A stretch of 64,000 nucleotides of DNA from Clostridia bacterium (GCA_017466455.1 JAFTUD010000016.1:1-64000), one strand, 5' to 3'. Shown: positions 49,559 to 57,762, counted from the first letter of the stretch. Numbers and translations are program-made. Notes: generated by a model from the letters alone, not told the origin.

Positions 49559-50320
49559 ATGCAATTAAGCAAAATTGAGAAACAGCGTGTTTTGGAGATA
49601 AACAAGGAGGCTCTTAAGCTTTTTGTGAATTCGCTTAATGATGAGAATCTTGGAATAAGGGCGAGAGATTTTCTTTTGAAGGAACAAAAGCTTTCTTTGC
49701 CGATAGTTGAGCGCTTTCAAATTGGCTACGCCCCTGAAAATTTCAATGCTCTTTATGATAGACTAATAAATCTTAATTATACAAAGGAAGAAATTATACT
49801 CAGCTGTTTGTTTGAAAAAGATTGCATAGATGGCAAAATATGCGGTTGTTTAAGTGATAGAGTTATTCTTCCTGTTATTGATGTTTGTGGTAATGTGGTT
49901 GCCTTTGTTGGATGTGCTATTGGCAAAGCTATGCCTAAATATATTGTTACAGCGGATAAGCATAAAGACAGTCTTTTCGGGCTAAATCTTGCTAAAGAGC
50001 ATTGCACGAACGAACTAATTTTATGTGAGGGCTTCTTTGATGTCATAGCATTGCACAAGATAGGCTTTGAAAATACTGTTTCTACTTTGGGTACAGCCCT
50101 TACAAGTGAGCAGGCAAGGATCATAGCAAAATGTACTAATAATGTGGCAATTTGCTTTGATAGCGATTCATGTGGACAAGCATTGGCGGAACAAGCACAC
50201 AAGTCTTTAAAGGAAACAGGGATTAATGTGAGAATAGTGAAACTTACTGATGCCAAAGACCCAAGTGAATTTATTGAAAAGTACGGGAAAAATTCGTTTT
50301 CGACATTGTTACAACAATAA
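49559..50320 (+). CDS. DnaG-like primase without zinc finger
   Basis: 253 residues from the ATG at 49559 (ribosome site GGGGGG; the earlier ATG at 49526 overlaps the ATPase stop and lacks a site). The N-terminal part matches the DnaG RNAP-basic domain: ARDFLLKEQKLSLPIVERFQIGYAP, SDRVILPVIDVCGNVVAFVG and FGLNLA. The Toprim core follows: Glu157 in LCEGFFD with Asp161, STLGTALTSEQA, and the metal Asp pair D201-x-D203 in CFDSDSCG, ending with KDPSEFIEKYG. The CHC2 zinc-binding domain that starts normal DnaG is missing, as is the helicase-binding tail. It lies 29 bases after the DnaB-type ATPase gene, so primase and helicase-type ATPase probably work together. Confidence 0.88.
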   Translation: MQLSKIEKQRVLEINKEALKLFVNSLNDENLGIRARDFLLKEQKLSLPIVERFQIGYAPENFNALYDRLINLNYTKEEIILSCLFEKDCIDGKICGCLSDRVILPVIDVCGNVVAFVGCAIGKAMPKYIVTADKHKDSLFGLNLAKEHCTNELILCEGFFDVIALHKIGFENTVSTLGTALTSEQARIIAKCTNNVAICFDSDSCGQALAEQAHKSLKETGINVRIVKLTDAKDPSEFIEKYGKNSFSTLLQQ

Positions 50321-50343
50321 AATTGTTAAGAAGGAGATCTGTT

Positions 50344-50901
50344 ATGGAACAGAAGAATATTGATGAATTACTTGAAAAAATGGAAGAAGAGGTTGACGAA
50401 GCAAGAGAAAATTCTCTATATGATAAAGAAGCAATTTTAGAAGAATACGCTGAAATGGGAATAGCCGAGGCAATTTATCAGCTTGCTGAGCTTGAATGGT
50501 ATGAATTAGATGCTCGTCGTGGAGCAGCGCTATATGAGCAAGCGGCTGAAATGGGACATCCAAAGGCTCTTTGGAAAATGGGAATAGTAAATGAAACCCC
50601 CTTGTTGTCGGATGGCTATGAGGATGAATATATGGCAAGATATTATTATGAGGAAGCCATCAAGGCGGGTTGCACGGAGGCTTGTTATGAGCTTGGAAAT
50701 ATGTATAATAATGGAATTGAAGTAGAACAGGACAAGAGGAAGGCTTTTCAGCTCTTTAAGAAAGCGGCTGCATGTAATGAACCAAGAGCACTTGAAATGC
50801 TCTCAGTATATTATGCAAACGGAATAGTCGTAGAAAAGGATATGGAAACCGCATATAAGCTGGCACATAAAGCTTACATAGAATTGAACAATAGAGGATA
50901 A
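50344..50901 (+). CDS. Sel1-repeat protein
   Basis: 185 residues from the ATG at 50344 behind AAGGAGAT. An acidic helical head (about 1-35) leads to four or five Sel1-like repeats, for example ALYEQAAEMGHPKALWKMG, ARYYYEEAIKAGCTEACYELGNMYNNGIEV, AFQLFKKAAACNEPRALEMLSVYYANGIVV. Such alpha-solenoids bind peptides or act as adaptors. No signal peptide, so cytoplasmic. It probably scaffolds the primase and ATPase encoded just before it; that role is inference from the operon. Confidence 0.88.
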   Translation: MEQKNIDELLEKMEEEVDEARENSLYDKEAILEEYAEMGIAEAIYQLAELEWYELDARRGAALYEQAAEMGHPKALWKMGIVNETPLLSDGYEDEYMARYYYEEAIKAGCTEACYELGNMYNNGIEVEQDKRKAFQLFKKAAACNEPRALEMLSVYYANGIVVEKDMETAYKLAHKAYIELNNRG

Positions 50902-50910
50902 TAAATTTTT

Positions 50911-51666
50911 ATGGAAAAAATATTTCGGCAATATAAGGATGAAATAACTGATGATTTTTGCAACACCGAGTATGATAAGGGTTTAGAGCTTAATCCTATC
51001 TATCAAACGCATCCCGAAATGTTACCGTATATAGGTAAGCAATACAATAAACATAGAATTTTGTGTGTAGGGGAGAGCCATTATTTATCAAAGCAAACAA
51101 AAAATTTTTCATATGACTTGAAAAAATGGTACACCGAAAATTTAACAGAGCAAAAGTATGATGAGAATAATCCCTTGCACAAGAGCTTTAGCTCGTTTTT
51201 TACAAGATATGTTTTGTTTAAACATATAGTTGGTAAGGAAAGAGGGGCGGGTTACAGTATGTTTTATAGACCTGCAAAAGCTTGCTGTGATGTTATTGGT
51301 TGTGACGAGGACAAGGTGTGGGAGCATTTTGCTTTCATGAACTATTACCAGCGCCCTGCCGAAATCAGAGGAGAATCTATTGACAAGCAAAAAGAGGACA
51401 GCCTTTTATCAAAAGTAAACTTAGACTATGTTTGTAAAATAATAGAACCAACCATTATAGTATTTCTTTCTAAAAAGGCATATAACGATTGGATGAAAAC
51501 AGAGCTATGCTCTGATACAGTTGAAACATATGAAGATTGTTCTTATCCGGTATCTCATCCAACATCGCATTGGTGGGAAAGAAAACGCAAGGATGGCGGA
51601 TGTGCCAAAGAAGATTTTAGAAATATTATAAAAGCAATAGTAGACTTGGCGAAAAGATTTCAATGA
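50911..51666 (+). CDS. Conserved hypothetical protein with GESHY motif, possibly uracil-DNA-glycosylase-like
   Basis: 251 residues, soluble. The segment HRILCVGESHYLSKQ (about residues 47-61) resembles the first active-site strand of the uracil-DNA glycosylase superfamily (V-G-x-A-P/E), and the late VSHPTSHWWERKRKDGG resembles its H-P-S loop. WEHFAFMNYYQRPA sits where the family has its N-x-x-x-x motif. I recall similar proteins annotated only as hypothetical. The fold call is tentative. Ribosome site GAGGA; nine bases after the Sel1 gene. Confidence 0.6.
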   Translation: MEKIFRQYKDEITDDFCNTEYDKGLELNPIYQTHPEMLPYIGKQYNKHRILCVGESHYLSKQTKNFSYDLKKWYTENLTEQKYDENNPLHKSFSSFFTRYVLFKHIVGKERGAGYSMFYRPAKACCDVIGCDEDKVWEHFAFMNYYQRPAEIRGESIDKQKEDSLLSKVNLDYVCKIIEPTIIVFLSKKAYNDWMKTELCSDTVETYEDCSYPVSHPTSHWWERKRKDGGCAKEDFRNIIKAIVDLAKRFQ

Positions 51667-51670
51667 ATGG

Positions 51671-52774
51671 ATGGACAAATTAATGAACGATAGGTTTGCA
51701 TTTTTTAACGAATTAGAAAACAAAGAGCCTCGATTTGATGATGCTTACGAGTGCTTCAGTGATGAAAAAGTCGATTTTTATATAGTAAAAAGCAAGGATG
51801 AGTATTATGCAATATATGCAAATGGAAAGCAAAAGAAATTACCGCCTATTTGCCATGGCATTTGCTTTGAAAATGGACTGGGACAAATTAGTGTTGATGG
51901 GAAATACGGATTTGTTGATTTAGATGGTAATATAGTGATAGAGCCTAAGTATGTAAATGTGCATTTTCCATATGAAGGCTTGATAGCTGTAACCGAAACT
52001 TGGGAAAAAGGTGTAGGCTTCCTTGATATGCAGGGCAACGAGGTGATACCTCCTAAATTTCGCACTTCAATTTCCTTTAATGAGGGATTGGCTGGAGTTA
52101 TGGTGAAAACCGAAAAAGGCTATAAGTGGGGTTTTATAGATAAAAAGGGAGAAATAGTTATAAAACCAAAATACTCTTATGTATCTATCTTTCATAACGG
52201 ATTTGCAGAGGTGCGAATAGGTAACAGAGCTGCATACATAAACAAGCAAGGTAAGGAAACAAACTATCTATCGAAAAGATGGCCAAGCTTCAAAAATGAA
52301 AGAATGAGCTTTTGCAAGGATAGGCATCACGGATTTATTAATGAAAATAATGAAATAGTAATCCCTGCACAGTATACAATGGTAAAGGATTTTTACGAAG
52401 GACTTGCTGGAGTAAAAAGAAAAGGCGAAAAATGGGGCTTTATAGATGTAAATGGAAACACAGTAATAGAGCCTAAATTTGATGATGTTACTTATTTTAG
52501 CGAGGGACTTTGTGCCGTTAGAATAGGTAAGCGCTGGGGATACATAGATAAAACCGGAAATGTAGTAATAAATCCTCGCTTTGAAGAAGCAGGAGGCTTT
52601 TCTAACGGTTGTGCAGAGGCAGGAGAAAACTCCAAGGTAGGAATAATAGACAAAAATGGAAATTATTTAATCGAGCCTATGTTTAACATCATTAGACCAT
52701 TTGATTACGAAGGATGCAGAATTGTAAAAATGGGCGAAAAATACGATATAATTAAGGTGTCAAAAAATGGCTAA
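51671..52774 (+). CDS. WG-repeat protein
   Basis: 367 residues. At least eight WG repeats: DGKYGFVDLDGNIVIEPKY, KGVGFLDMQGNEVIPPKF, KWGFIDKKGEIVIKPKY, HHGFINENNEIVIPAQY, KWGFIDVNGNTVIEPKF, RWGYIDKTGNVVINPRF and KVGIIDKNGNYLIEPMF. Each is followed by F-x-E-G-L-A-G-V or similar. No signal peptide, so this is a cytoplasmic scaffold. The ribosome site is weak (TGGATGG), fitting translation by re-initiation four bases after the stop of the gene before it. It overlaps the next small gene by eight bases. Confidence 0.9.
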   Translation: MDKLMNDRFAFFNELENKEPRFDDAYECFSDEKVDFYIVKSKDEYYAIYANGKQKKLPPICHGICFENGLGQISVDGKYGFVDLDGNIVIEPKYVNVHFPYEGLIAVTETWEKGVGFLDMQGNEVIPPKFRTSISFNEGLAGVMVKTEKGYKWGFIDKKGEIVIKPKYSYVSIFHNGFAEVRIGNRAAYINKQGKETNYLSKRWPSFKNERMSFCKDRHHGFINENNEIVIPAQYTMVKDFYEGLAGVKRKGEKWGFIDVNGNTVIEPKFDDVTYFSEGLCAVRIGKRWGYIDKTGNVVINPRFEEAGGFSNGCAEAGENSKVGIIDKNGNYLIEPMFNIIRPFDYEGCRIVKMGEKYDIIKVSKNG

Positions 52775-52970
52775 ACAAGAATTTATATATGATGGCTGTG
52801 GCAGAAGAGTTGGCTGGATAGAAACAGACGAAAGAGGCAACAAGCGTGCTTGCAGTATGACAAAGGGTGTTGTTGGCTACTATTATAAAGACACAAATCG
52901 CACAGTTGAAGCCTCAACAGGGAAAATTATTTCATTCTGCGATTCCGTGATTTCGTTACTCTTCAAATAA
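52767..52970 (+). CDS. Small protein closing the seven-gene operon (67 aa)
   Basis: 67 residues, starting eight bases inside the WG-repeat gene. It begins KQEFIYDGCGRRVGWIE, then DERGNKRACSMTKGVVGYYYKDTNRTVEAS and a hydrophobic C-terminus (IISFCDSVISLLFK). Gly/Tyr/Arg-rich beta-hairpins dominate, with three Cys. I do not recognise it. It could be a small partner of the WG protein; a real gene is likely given the overlap and the terminator right behind (52974-53002). Confidence 0.65.
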   Translation: MAKQEFIYDGCGRRVGWIETDERGNKRACSMTKGVVGYYYKDTNRTVEASTGKIISFCDSVISLLFK

Positions 52971-52973
52971 CAA

Positions 52974-53002
52974 AAAGGACTACTTGGAAAAGTAGTCCTT
53001 TA
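52974..53002 (+). terminator. Terminator of the seven-gene operon
   Basis: AAAGGACTACTT-GGAA-AAGTAGTCCTTT, perfect 12-base stem. The gap 53003-53248 has no gene; it contains a decayed module related to 47211-47316 and then a short palindrome (AGAGTGCA ... TGCACTCT, 53167-53199). Confidence 0.88.
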
Positions 53003-53248
53003 ATATTCATTTGGCGTCCTAATCCCCATGGTTTGAATTAGAAACGCGTGGTCGAGATTGTATCCCGAAAAATTTTTGAGACTTTTGAAAAAGGTCTGGT
53101 TTTGAGCAAAAATGTAATTTCAATAGTGAAAAATGCTCGAAAATGTACAATTTCTGTAAAGGCTAAGAGTGCAAAAAACGAAAATCAAGCTGCACTCTTA
53201 ACAAAATAGTACCCTCTTTTTTGTGTTTTTTCTTTTGAACTAATTATA

Positions 53249-53277
53249 TTGAAAAGTGATAAATTTCGTGGTATAAT
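53249..53277 (+). promoter_or_regulatory. Promoter of the MFS-glycosidase operon
   Basis: -35 TTGAAA, 17-base spacer, -10 TATAAT. Confidence 0.75.
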
Positions 53278-53325
53278 CAAGTGATGATATTAAAATAAAA
53301 TTTCCATTTTTAATTTGAGGAAGAT

Positions 53326-54534
53326 ATGTCAAACATAAAAAAATATTGCATTTACACAACACTTTATAACTTGGGCTTCACATTCTGCACAGGCGCAATT
53401 ATGCAAACCTTTTTAATTCAAGCAGGATTTTCCGCCGAGCAAGTTTATGTGCTTAATTCGTTAATGCAGATTATGCAAGTGGCAATGATGCTTGTTCTAA
53501 CGTTTTTATCAGATAAAATAAAACGTGTAAAATTGGTTACGAGCATATCTTGTTTATCACTCAGTTTATTAACCTGTGTATTTTTAATAGGTGCAATAAA
53601 CGTTGAACTAATAAAAAACGTTTATGTAGTTACAGTATTTATCGTTGCAAGCATATCCTACGTCGGCGTAGGACTGTATAACATTCTTGCGTACTGCTTA
53701 CCATATTATACTATTGATATGAAGGATTACGGAAAGATGACAGGCATTAGCACGGCAATAGCAGGTGGAGTATCTTTTTTAGCGTCACTTGTCTATTCCA
53801 TACTTTTATCAAAATTCTCATATATGAAAGTAACCGCATCTTTCTTCCTGCTTTCGATAGCATGCTTTATTATAACAAGCATCGTGTGTGCATCTATGCG
53901 AGCGAAAAATGCGGAAACAATCAAAGAAAATAAAGAAAAAAACGACTTTTTGGAGGTCTTTAAAAATAAGAATACATATGTATTATTAATCCCAAATTTC
54001 ACTCGCGGTTTAGCAATAGGCATATTTAACGTAATTACTACAATCGCATTATCTATGAGCATTTTAGACGAAACTACTTCATCATATGTGAATTTAATTT
54101 TACAAATAGCAACCTTTGCAGGTAATTTGTTTTTTGCGTTTGCATACAAAAAGCTTTCAACGAAAAATTTACTTTTAATATCCACCATAGGCGTATGTAT
54201 ACTTTTCCCCTTTTCTCTTGAGCTTGGAGTTATCGGCTTCTTTTGTTGCTTCACTGTCGCTTCGTTTTTTAAGTTTGTTACCGATACCGCATTTCCCGTT
54301 ATCGTTACGGAAATTATCCCAAAAGAACAAATCGGGTCATATACCTCTATCCGAATGCTTATCTTTACAGGCGCTCAAGCAGTTGCAACTTTGATTATAA
54401 CTCCACTTAATGAAGCAATCGGATATACAGGCGTATTGATTTTTGCATCAGCGATGCTACTTATTTGCGGAGTTACGTATTATGCCGTTTCCAAAAGTGT
54501 CAAACAAAATCAACTAAAAGGAGCAGAAAATTGA
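53326..54534 (+). CDS. Major facilitator superfamily transporter
   Basis: 402 residues with 12 predicted membrane segments in two halves separated by a basic loop (KNAETIKENKEKNDFLEVFKN-like, about residues 190-210). The motif LTFLSDKIKRVK between segments 2 and 3 corresponds to MFS motif A. Its substrate is unknown, but the glycosidase gene is translationally coupled to it (TTGA overlap), so an oligosaccharide or glycoside is a fair guess. Ribosome site GAGGAAG. Confidence 0.85.
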   Translation: MSNIKKYCIYTTLYNLGFTFCTGAIMQTFLIQAGFSAEQVYVLNSLMQIMQVAMMLVLTFLSDKIKRVKLVTSISCLSLSLLTCVFLIGAINVELIKNVYVVTVFIVASISYVGVGLYNILAYCLPYYTIDMKDYGKMTGISTAIAGGVSFLASLVYSILLSKFSYMKVTASFFLLSIACFIITSIVCASMRAKNAETIKENKEKNDFLEVFKNKNTYVLLIPNFTRGLAIGIFNVITTIALSMSILDETTSSYVNLILQIATFAGNLFFAFAYKKLSTKNLLLISTIGVCILFPFSLELGVIGFFCCFTVASFFKFVTDTAFPVIVTEIIPKEQIGSYTSIRMLIFTGAQAVATLIITPLNEAIGYTGVLIFASAMLLICGVTYYAVSKSVKQNQLKGAEN

Positions 54535-56015
54535 AACAAACAAAGTTTATAATTCAATTAGACTCTTATATGGGTCAAATTGCAAATATTCCCGAAGATA
54601 AACTTATAGATTGGCTATTTTATTGCATTGATAAAAAAGACGTAAAAGCAGATGCAATTTTTTGGGAAGGACATTGCTTTTTTGAGCAGGAATTGCCCTG
54701 CTACAATACCGATATATATAGAAAATTCCAAGAAAAACGCATAAATATTATGGAACGCATTATAGATGAGTGCCATAAACGCGGAATTAAAGCATATTGC
54801 CACCATCGTATATCAGAGGTAGAATTAACCTCTGAGGGAAACGAATTAAAGCAAAATCACAGAGAATGGATAATTAAAACCTGGTGGCAAGAGGGCTTAT
54901 GGAATTTAGCATCTAAAGAACTTCAAGAATTTAAACTCAACTACATAACAAAAATTATGACTAAATATTCCTTCGATGGAATTTGCATTGACTTTTTAAG
55001 ACACCTTCCATGCCTTCCCGTAGGTAAACAATGGGAATACAGAGAATGTGTTACGGAGTTTATGACCAAACTAAAAAGCAATATGAGTAACCTTAACCGC
55101 CAAGTCGCAGTCGGTGCCAAGCTTCCAGAAGCTGAAGAAGCTTGTCATAAAGACGGCTTTGACGTTGAAAAATGGGCTAAAAACAATATAGTTGATTTTG
55201 TTGTAGGTGGCTCAAGAACAGTTAACCCCGATATTGATTGGTATAAAAAAATTACAGAAGGAACAAGCACCTTGGTCTATACATGCTGGGATGCATGGCA
55301 CTTGGCTGATGCACAGCATAACCAAACAAAGGATTTCTACCGCGGAATGTTGTCTAATTGGATTAACAAGGGAGCAGACGGAATAGTTGCATTTAACTTC
55401 GCCCCGGCGCCCCAAGAAGAACTCGAAAAACTGCTTCCACCCGAGGAAATACTAAATTGTCTTGGCAGAGAGTATTCCGATTTTTATAATATCTTTAATG
55501 ATGAAAATTCCGAGGATAAAGCATTAAAATATGTTGCTGACAGAAAAGGCGGCTATCCGTTTTTAACGGGATGTGGTGGCAATAACGTTTTCGCCCCCCT
55601 TCCCGCACCTATCCCAAACGATGAAACACCGCTTGATATTAATATTGATGTGTGTGGAGATTTTAAAGAAAGAAACGCAGAAATAAGATTTGTCATAACC
55701 AATGCAAAATCCTCTTGCGATAAATTTAAAATATTCTTCAATGGAGCAGAGATAGAGGACTTTTCAGAAGATTATTGCTACAAGGATCATCAAATTTTTT
55801 GGCCTGATCCACAGCCTGCAATATATACTGCTAACTGCTTGAACTCAAATCCTGCACCTGTTTTGGAAATTAAAGCAAGGGTTGACGGAAGCCTTATTAA
55901 AAACGGAACGAACACCCTATCAATAGCTGTTATTGACAGAACAAACTATTTTCTCGACTCCGACAGCATCAACGTCGAACGGGCGGAAATTATTATAACA
56001 GCCAAAGACAATTAA
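54531..56015 (+). CDS. Family 10-like TIM-barrel glycosidase (GHL10/DUF187 type), TTG start
   Basis: 494 residues from a TTG at 54531 that overlaps the transporter stop (TTGA) with ribosome site AAAGGAG at correct spacing. The ATG at 54465 in the same frame lies deep in the transporter gene. A TIM barrel covers about residues 5-330, with IIDECHKRGIKAYCHHRIS, YSFDGICIDFLRHLP (strand with acidic residues) and VVGGSRTVNPDIDWY. A C-terminal beta-sandwich covers about 360-494 (INIDVCGDFKERNAEIRFVI and later). It resembles the glycoside-hydrolase-like 10 group; substrate unknown. No signal peptide, so it acts on what the transporter brings in. Confidence 0.75.
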   Translation: MKQTKFIIQLDSYMGQIANIPEDKLIDWLFYCIDKKDVKADAIFWEGHCFFEQELPCYNTDIYRKFQEKRINIMERIIDECHKRGIKAYCHHRISEVELTSEGNELKQNHREWIIKTWWQEGLWNLASKELQEFKLNYITKIMTKYSFDGICIDFLRHLPCLPVGKQWEYRECVTEFMTKLKSNMSNLNRQVAVGAKLPEAEEACHKDGFDVEKWAKNNIVDFVVGGSRTVNPDIDWYKKITEGTSTLVYTCWDAWHLADAQHNQTKDFYRGMLSNWINKGADGIVAFNFAPAPQEELEKLLPPEEILNCLGREYSDFYNIFNDENSEDKALKYVADRKGGYPFLTGCGGNNVFAPLPAPIPNDETPLDINIDVCGDFKERNAEIRFVITNAKSSCDKFKIFFNGAEIEDFSEDYCYKDHQIFWPDPQPAIYTANCLNSNPAPVLEIKARVDGSLIKNGTNTLSIAVIDRTNYFLDSDSINVERAEIIITAKDN

Positions 56016-56053
56016 CACTAACATAGTCATTATAGTCAAATGATTTTTTCTCA

Positions 56054-56221
56054 GCTGACAGCATGACTCCACTGCGTTCCGTTGAATTGCCCACACCTTA
56101 AGTGAACGAGTTCCCTATGGTTTAAGGCAATTTTGCGCACCTGATTTTGCTAACGCAAAGGCAGGCTCTACCGCCATACACGAAAATAAAAACGGCATAC
56201 CCAAAAGGGTACACCGTTTTT
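56054..56221. repeat. Structured intergenic repeat, left copy (modules A and B, ending in a terminator hairpin)
   Basis: Module A (GCTGACAGCATGACTCCACTG ... TTAAGGCAATTTTGCGCACCTGATT) is followed by module B (TTTGC-TAAC-GCAAAGGCAGGCTCTACCGCC ... ACGAAAATAAAAACGGCATACCC). The same modules occur at 57848-58112 on the other side of the GH4 gene. Module B ends in a real terminator hairpin (56186-56221: AAAACGG...ACCC-AAAA-GGGT...CCGTTTT). The gap 56016-56332 has no gene. Confidence 0.75.
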
Positions 56222-56332
56222 ATGTGAAGTGGCGATACCCGATTCGAACCAACTTTAAAAAGCGTCATAAAGCCTTGTGGCATAATCATAATATGCAATT
56301 TAGACAGTATCTGAGAAAATTTAAAAAATCTA

Positions 56333-56363
56333 TTGACATTCACCTAAGGTTAAGGTTTATAAT
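56333..56363 (+). promoter_or_regulatory. MerR-type promoter of the GH4 gene (19-base spacer)
   Basis: -35 TTGACA and -10 TATAAT are perfect but 19 bases apart. The spacer carries the dyad ACCT-N7-AGGT (56342-56356). A long spacer with a dyad between the boxes is the hallmark of promoters that MerR-family activators untwist. No MerR-type gene of full length is in the window. Confidence 0.65.
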
Positions 56364-56400
56364 TATAATGTCATAAGCACGATATAAAGGAGATTTGCAT

Positions 56401-56424
56401 ATGATGAAAGGGGAATTATTATGA
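56401..56424 (+). CDS. Seven-codon leader peptide overlapping the GH4 start
   Basis: ATG-ATG-AAA-GGG-GAA-TTA-TTA-TGA with a strong ribosome site (AAAGGAG) nine bases ahead. Its stop overlaps the GH4 ATG (ATGA), and its own codons supply the GH4 ribosome site (AAAGGGG). It could couple translation or be a scar of a lost gene. Evidence is positional only. Confidence 0.35.
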   Translation: MMKGELL

Positions 56425-57740
56425 AGTTAACATTTATGGGTGCGGGCAGCACCATATTTTCTAAAAACGTTTTAGGTGACACAATGCTGTGCGATGCGTT
56501 CCACGATGTAGAAATTGCGCTTTACGATATAGACGAAAAAAGGCTTGATGAGTCATATCTTCTTATTTCAAAAATGAATGACTCTATAAACGAGGGTCGT
56601 GCAACAATCAAAAAGTATTTAGGCGTTGGTGAAAGAAAGGATGCGTTAAGAAAAGCAGATTTTGTTGTTAACGCAATTCAAGTAGGGCTTTATGACCCTT
56701 GCACAATTATAGATTTTGAAATTCCAAAAAAGTACGGACTGCGCCAAACAATAGGTGACACTCTCGGTATTGGTGGCATTTTCCGTGCCCTTCGTACCAT
56801 CCACGTGCTTAAGGATTTTGCAAAGGATATTGAAGAGGTTTGCCCAAATGCGTGGTTCTTAAACTACACAAACCCAATGGCTATACTGACAGGCTATATG
56901 CAAAGATACACCAAGGTAAAGACCGTAGGACTTTGCCATAGTGTACAGAGTTGTTCTAAAGATTTGCTTAATGGTTTGAATATGAGCGACAAATTGGAGG
57001 GCAGACACGAGAAAATAGCTGGCATTAACCATATGGCTTGGCTCCTTGAAATTAAGGACAAGGACGGAAATGACCTATATCCTGAAATTAAAAAGCGTGC
57101 AAAAGAGAAAAATGCAAAAGGAAAGCACGGCGATATGGTGCGTTACGACTATATTGAAAAGCTTGGTTATTATTGCACAGAATCAAGTGAGCATAATGCA
57201 GAATATAACCCATTTTACATAAAGCCAAACAGAAACGATTTAATCGAAAAATTCAACATTCCTCTTGATGAATATCCCCGTCGCTGTATAAATCAAATTA
57301 ATGGCTGGCAAAAGCAATATGAGGATCTAATGTCAGGCGGAAAAATTGAGCATAATCGTTCACAGGAATATGCATCACGCATTATGGAGGCAATTTATAC
57401 AAACAAGCCATACAAAATTGGTGGTAATGTTATTAATAACGGTGTTATTACAAATCTACCGTATGATGCTTGCGTTGAGGTACCTTGCCTTGTTGACGGA
57501 GAGGGAATACACCCTACCTTTGTTGGAGAGCTTCCTCTTCAGCTTGCTGCCATGAATTCGTCAAACATCTATGCTCAAATGCTTACAATTGAGGCGGCTC
57601 ATACAATGGATAAGCAAAAGATTTATCAAGCCGCAATGATGGACCCCCACACAGGAGCAGAGCTTTCAACAGATGAAATCGTAGCACTCTGCAACGAGCT
57701 ATTTGACGCACACGAAAAAGCAGGATATCCAATATTTTAA
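56421..57740 (+). CDS. Glycoside hydrolase family 4 (alpha-galactosidase/alpha-galacturonidase-like)
   Basis: 439 residues. GH4 enzymes hydrolyse alpha-glycosides by an NAD+-dependent redox mechanism with Mn2+. The Rossmann turn is FMGAGSTIFSKN at the N-terminus. VNAIQVGLYDP, IGDTLGIGGIFRALRT and FLNYTNPMAILTGYM are family blocks. The metal-binding Cys lies in GLCHSVQ (Cys172, His173), the form seen in MelA-like alpha-galactosidases and alpha-galacturonidases rather than the C-N-x-P of 6-phospho-glucosidases. Exact sugar unresolved. It has its own MerR-type promoter and sits between copies of a structured repeat. Confidence 0.9.
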   Translation: MKLTFMGAGSTIFSKNVLGDTMLCDAFHDVEIALYDIDEKRLDESYLLISKMNDSINEGRATIKKYLGVGERKDALRKADFVVNAIQVGLYDPCTIIDFEIPKKYGLRQTIGDTLGIGGIFRALRTIHVLKDFAKDIEEVCPNAWFLNYTNPMAILTGYMQRYTKVKTVGLCHSVQSCSKDLLNGLNMSDKLEGRHEKIAGINHMAWLLEIKDKDGNDLYPEIKKRAKEKNAKGKHGDMVRYDYIEKLGYYCTESSEHNAEYNPFYIKPNRNDLIEKFNIPLDEYPRRCINQINGWQKQYEDLMSGGKIEHNRSQEYASRIMEAIYTNKPYKIGGNVINNGVITNLPYDACVEVPCLVDGEGIHPTFVGELPLQLAAMNSSNIYAQMLTIEAAHTMDKQKIYQAAMMDPHTGAELSTDEIVALCNELFDAHEKAGYPIF

Positions 57741-57762
57741 GTTTGATACAAAACAATAGATA

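Noticed and set aside
56226..56256. A second tRNA gene on the minus strand (GGTTCGAATC then GCCA)
   Set aside because: Only a T-loop-like and an acceptor-like string are present; no cloverleaf arms pair, so it is at best a remnant.
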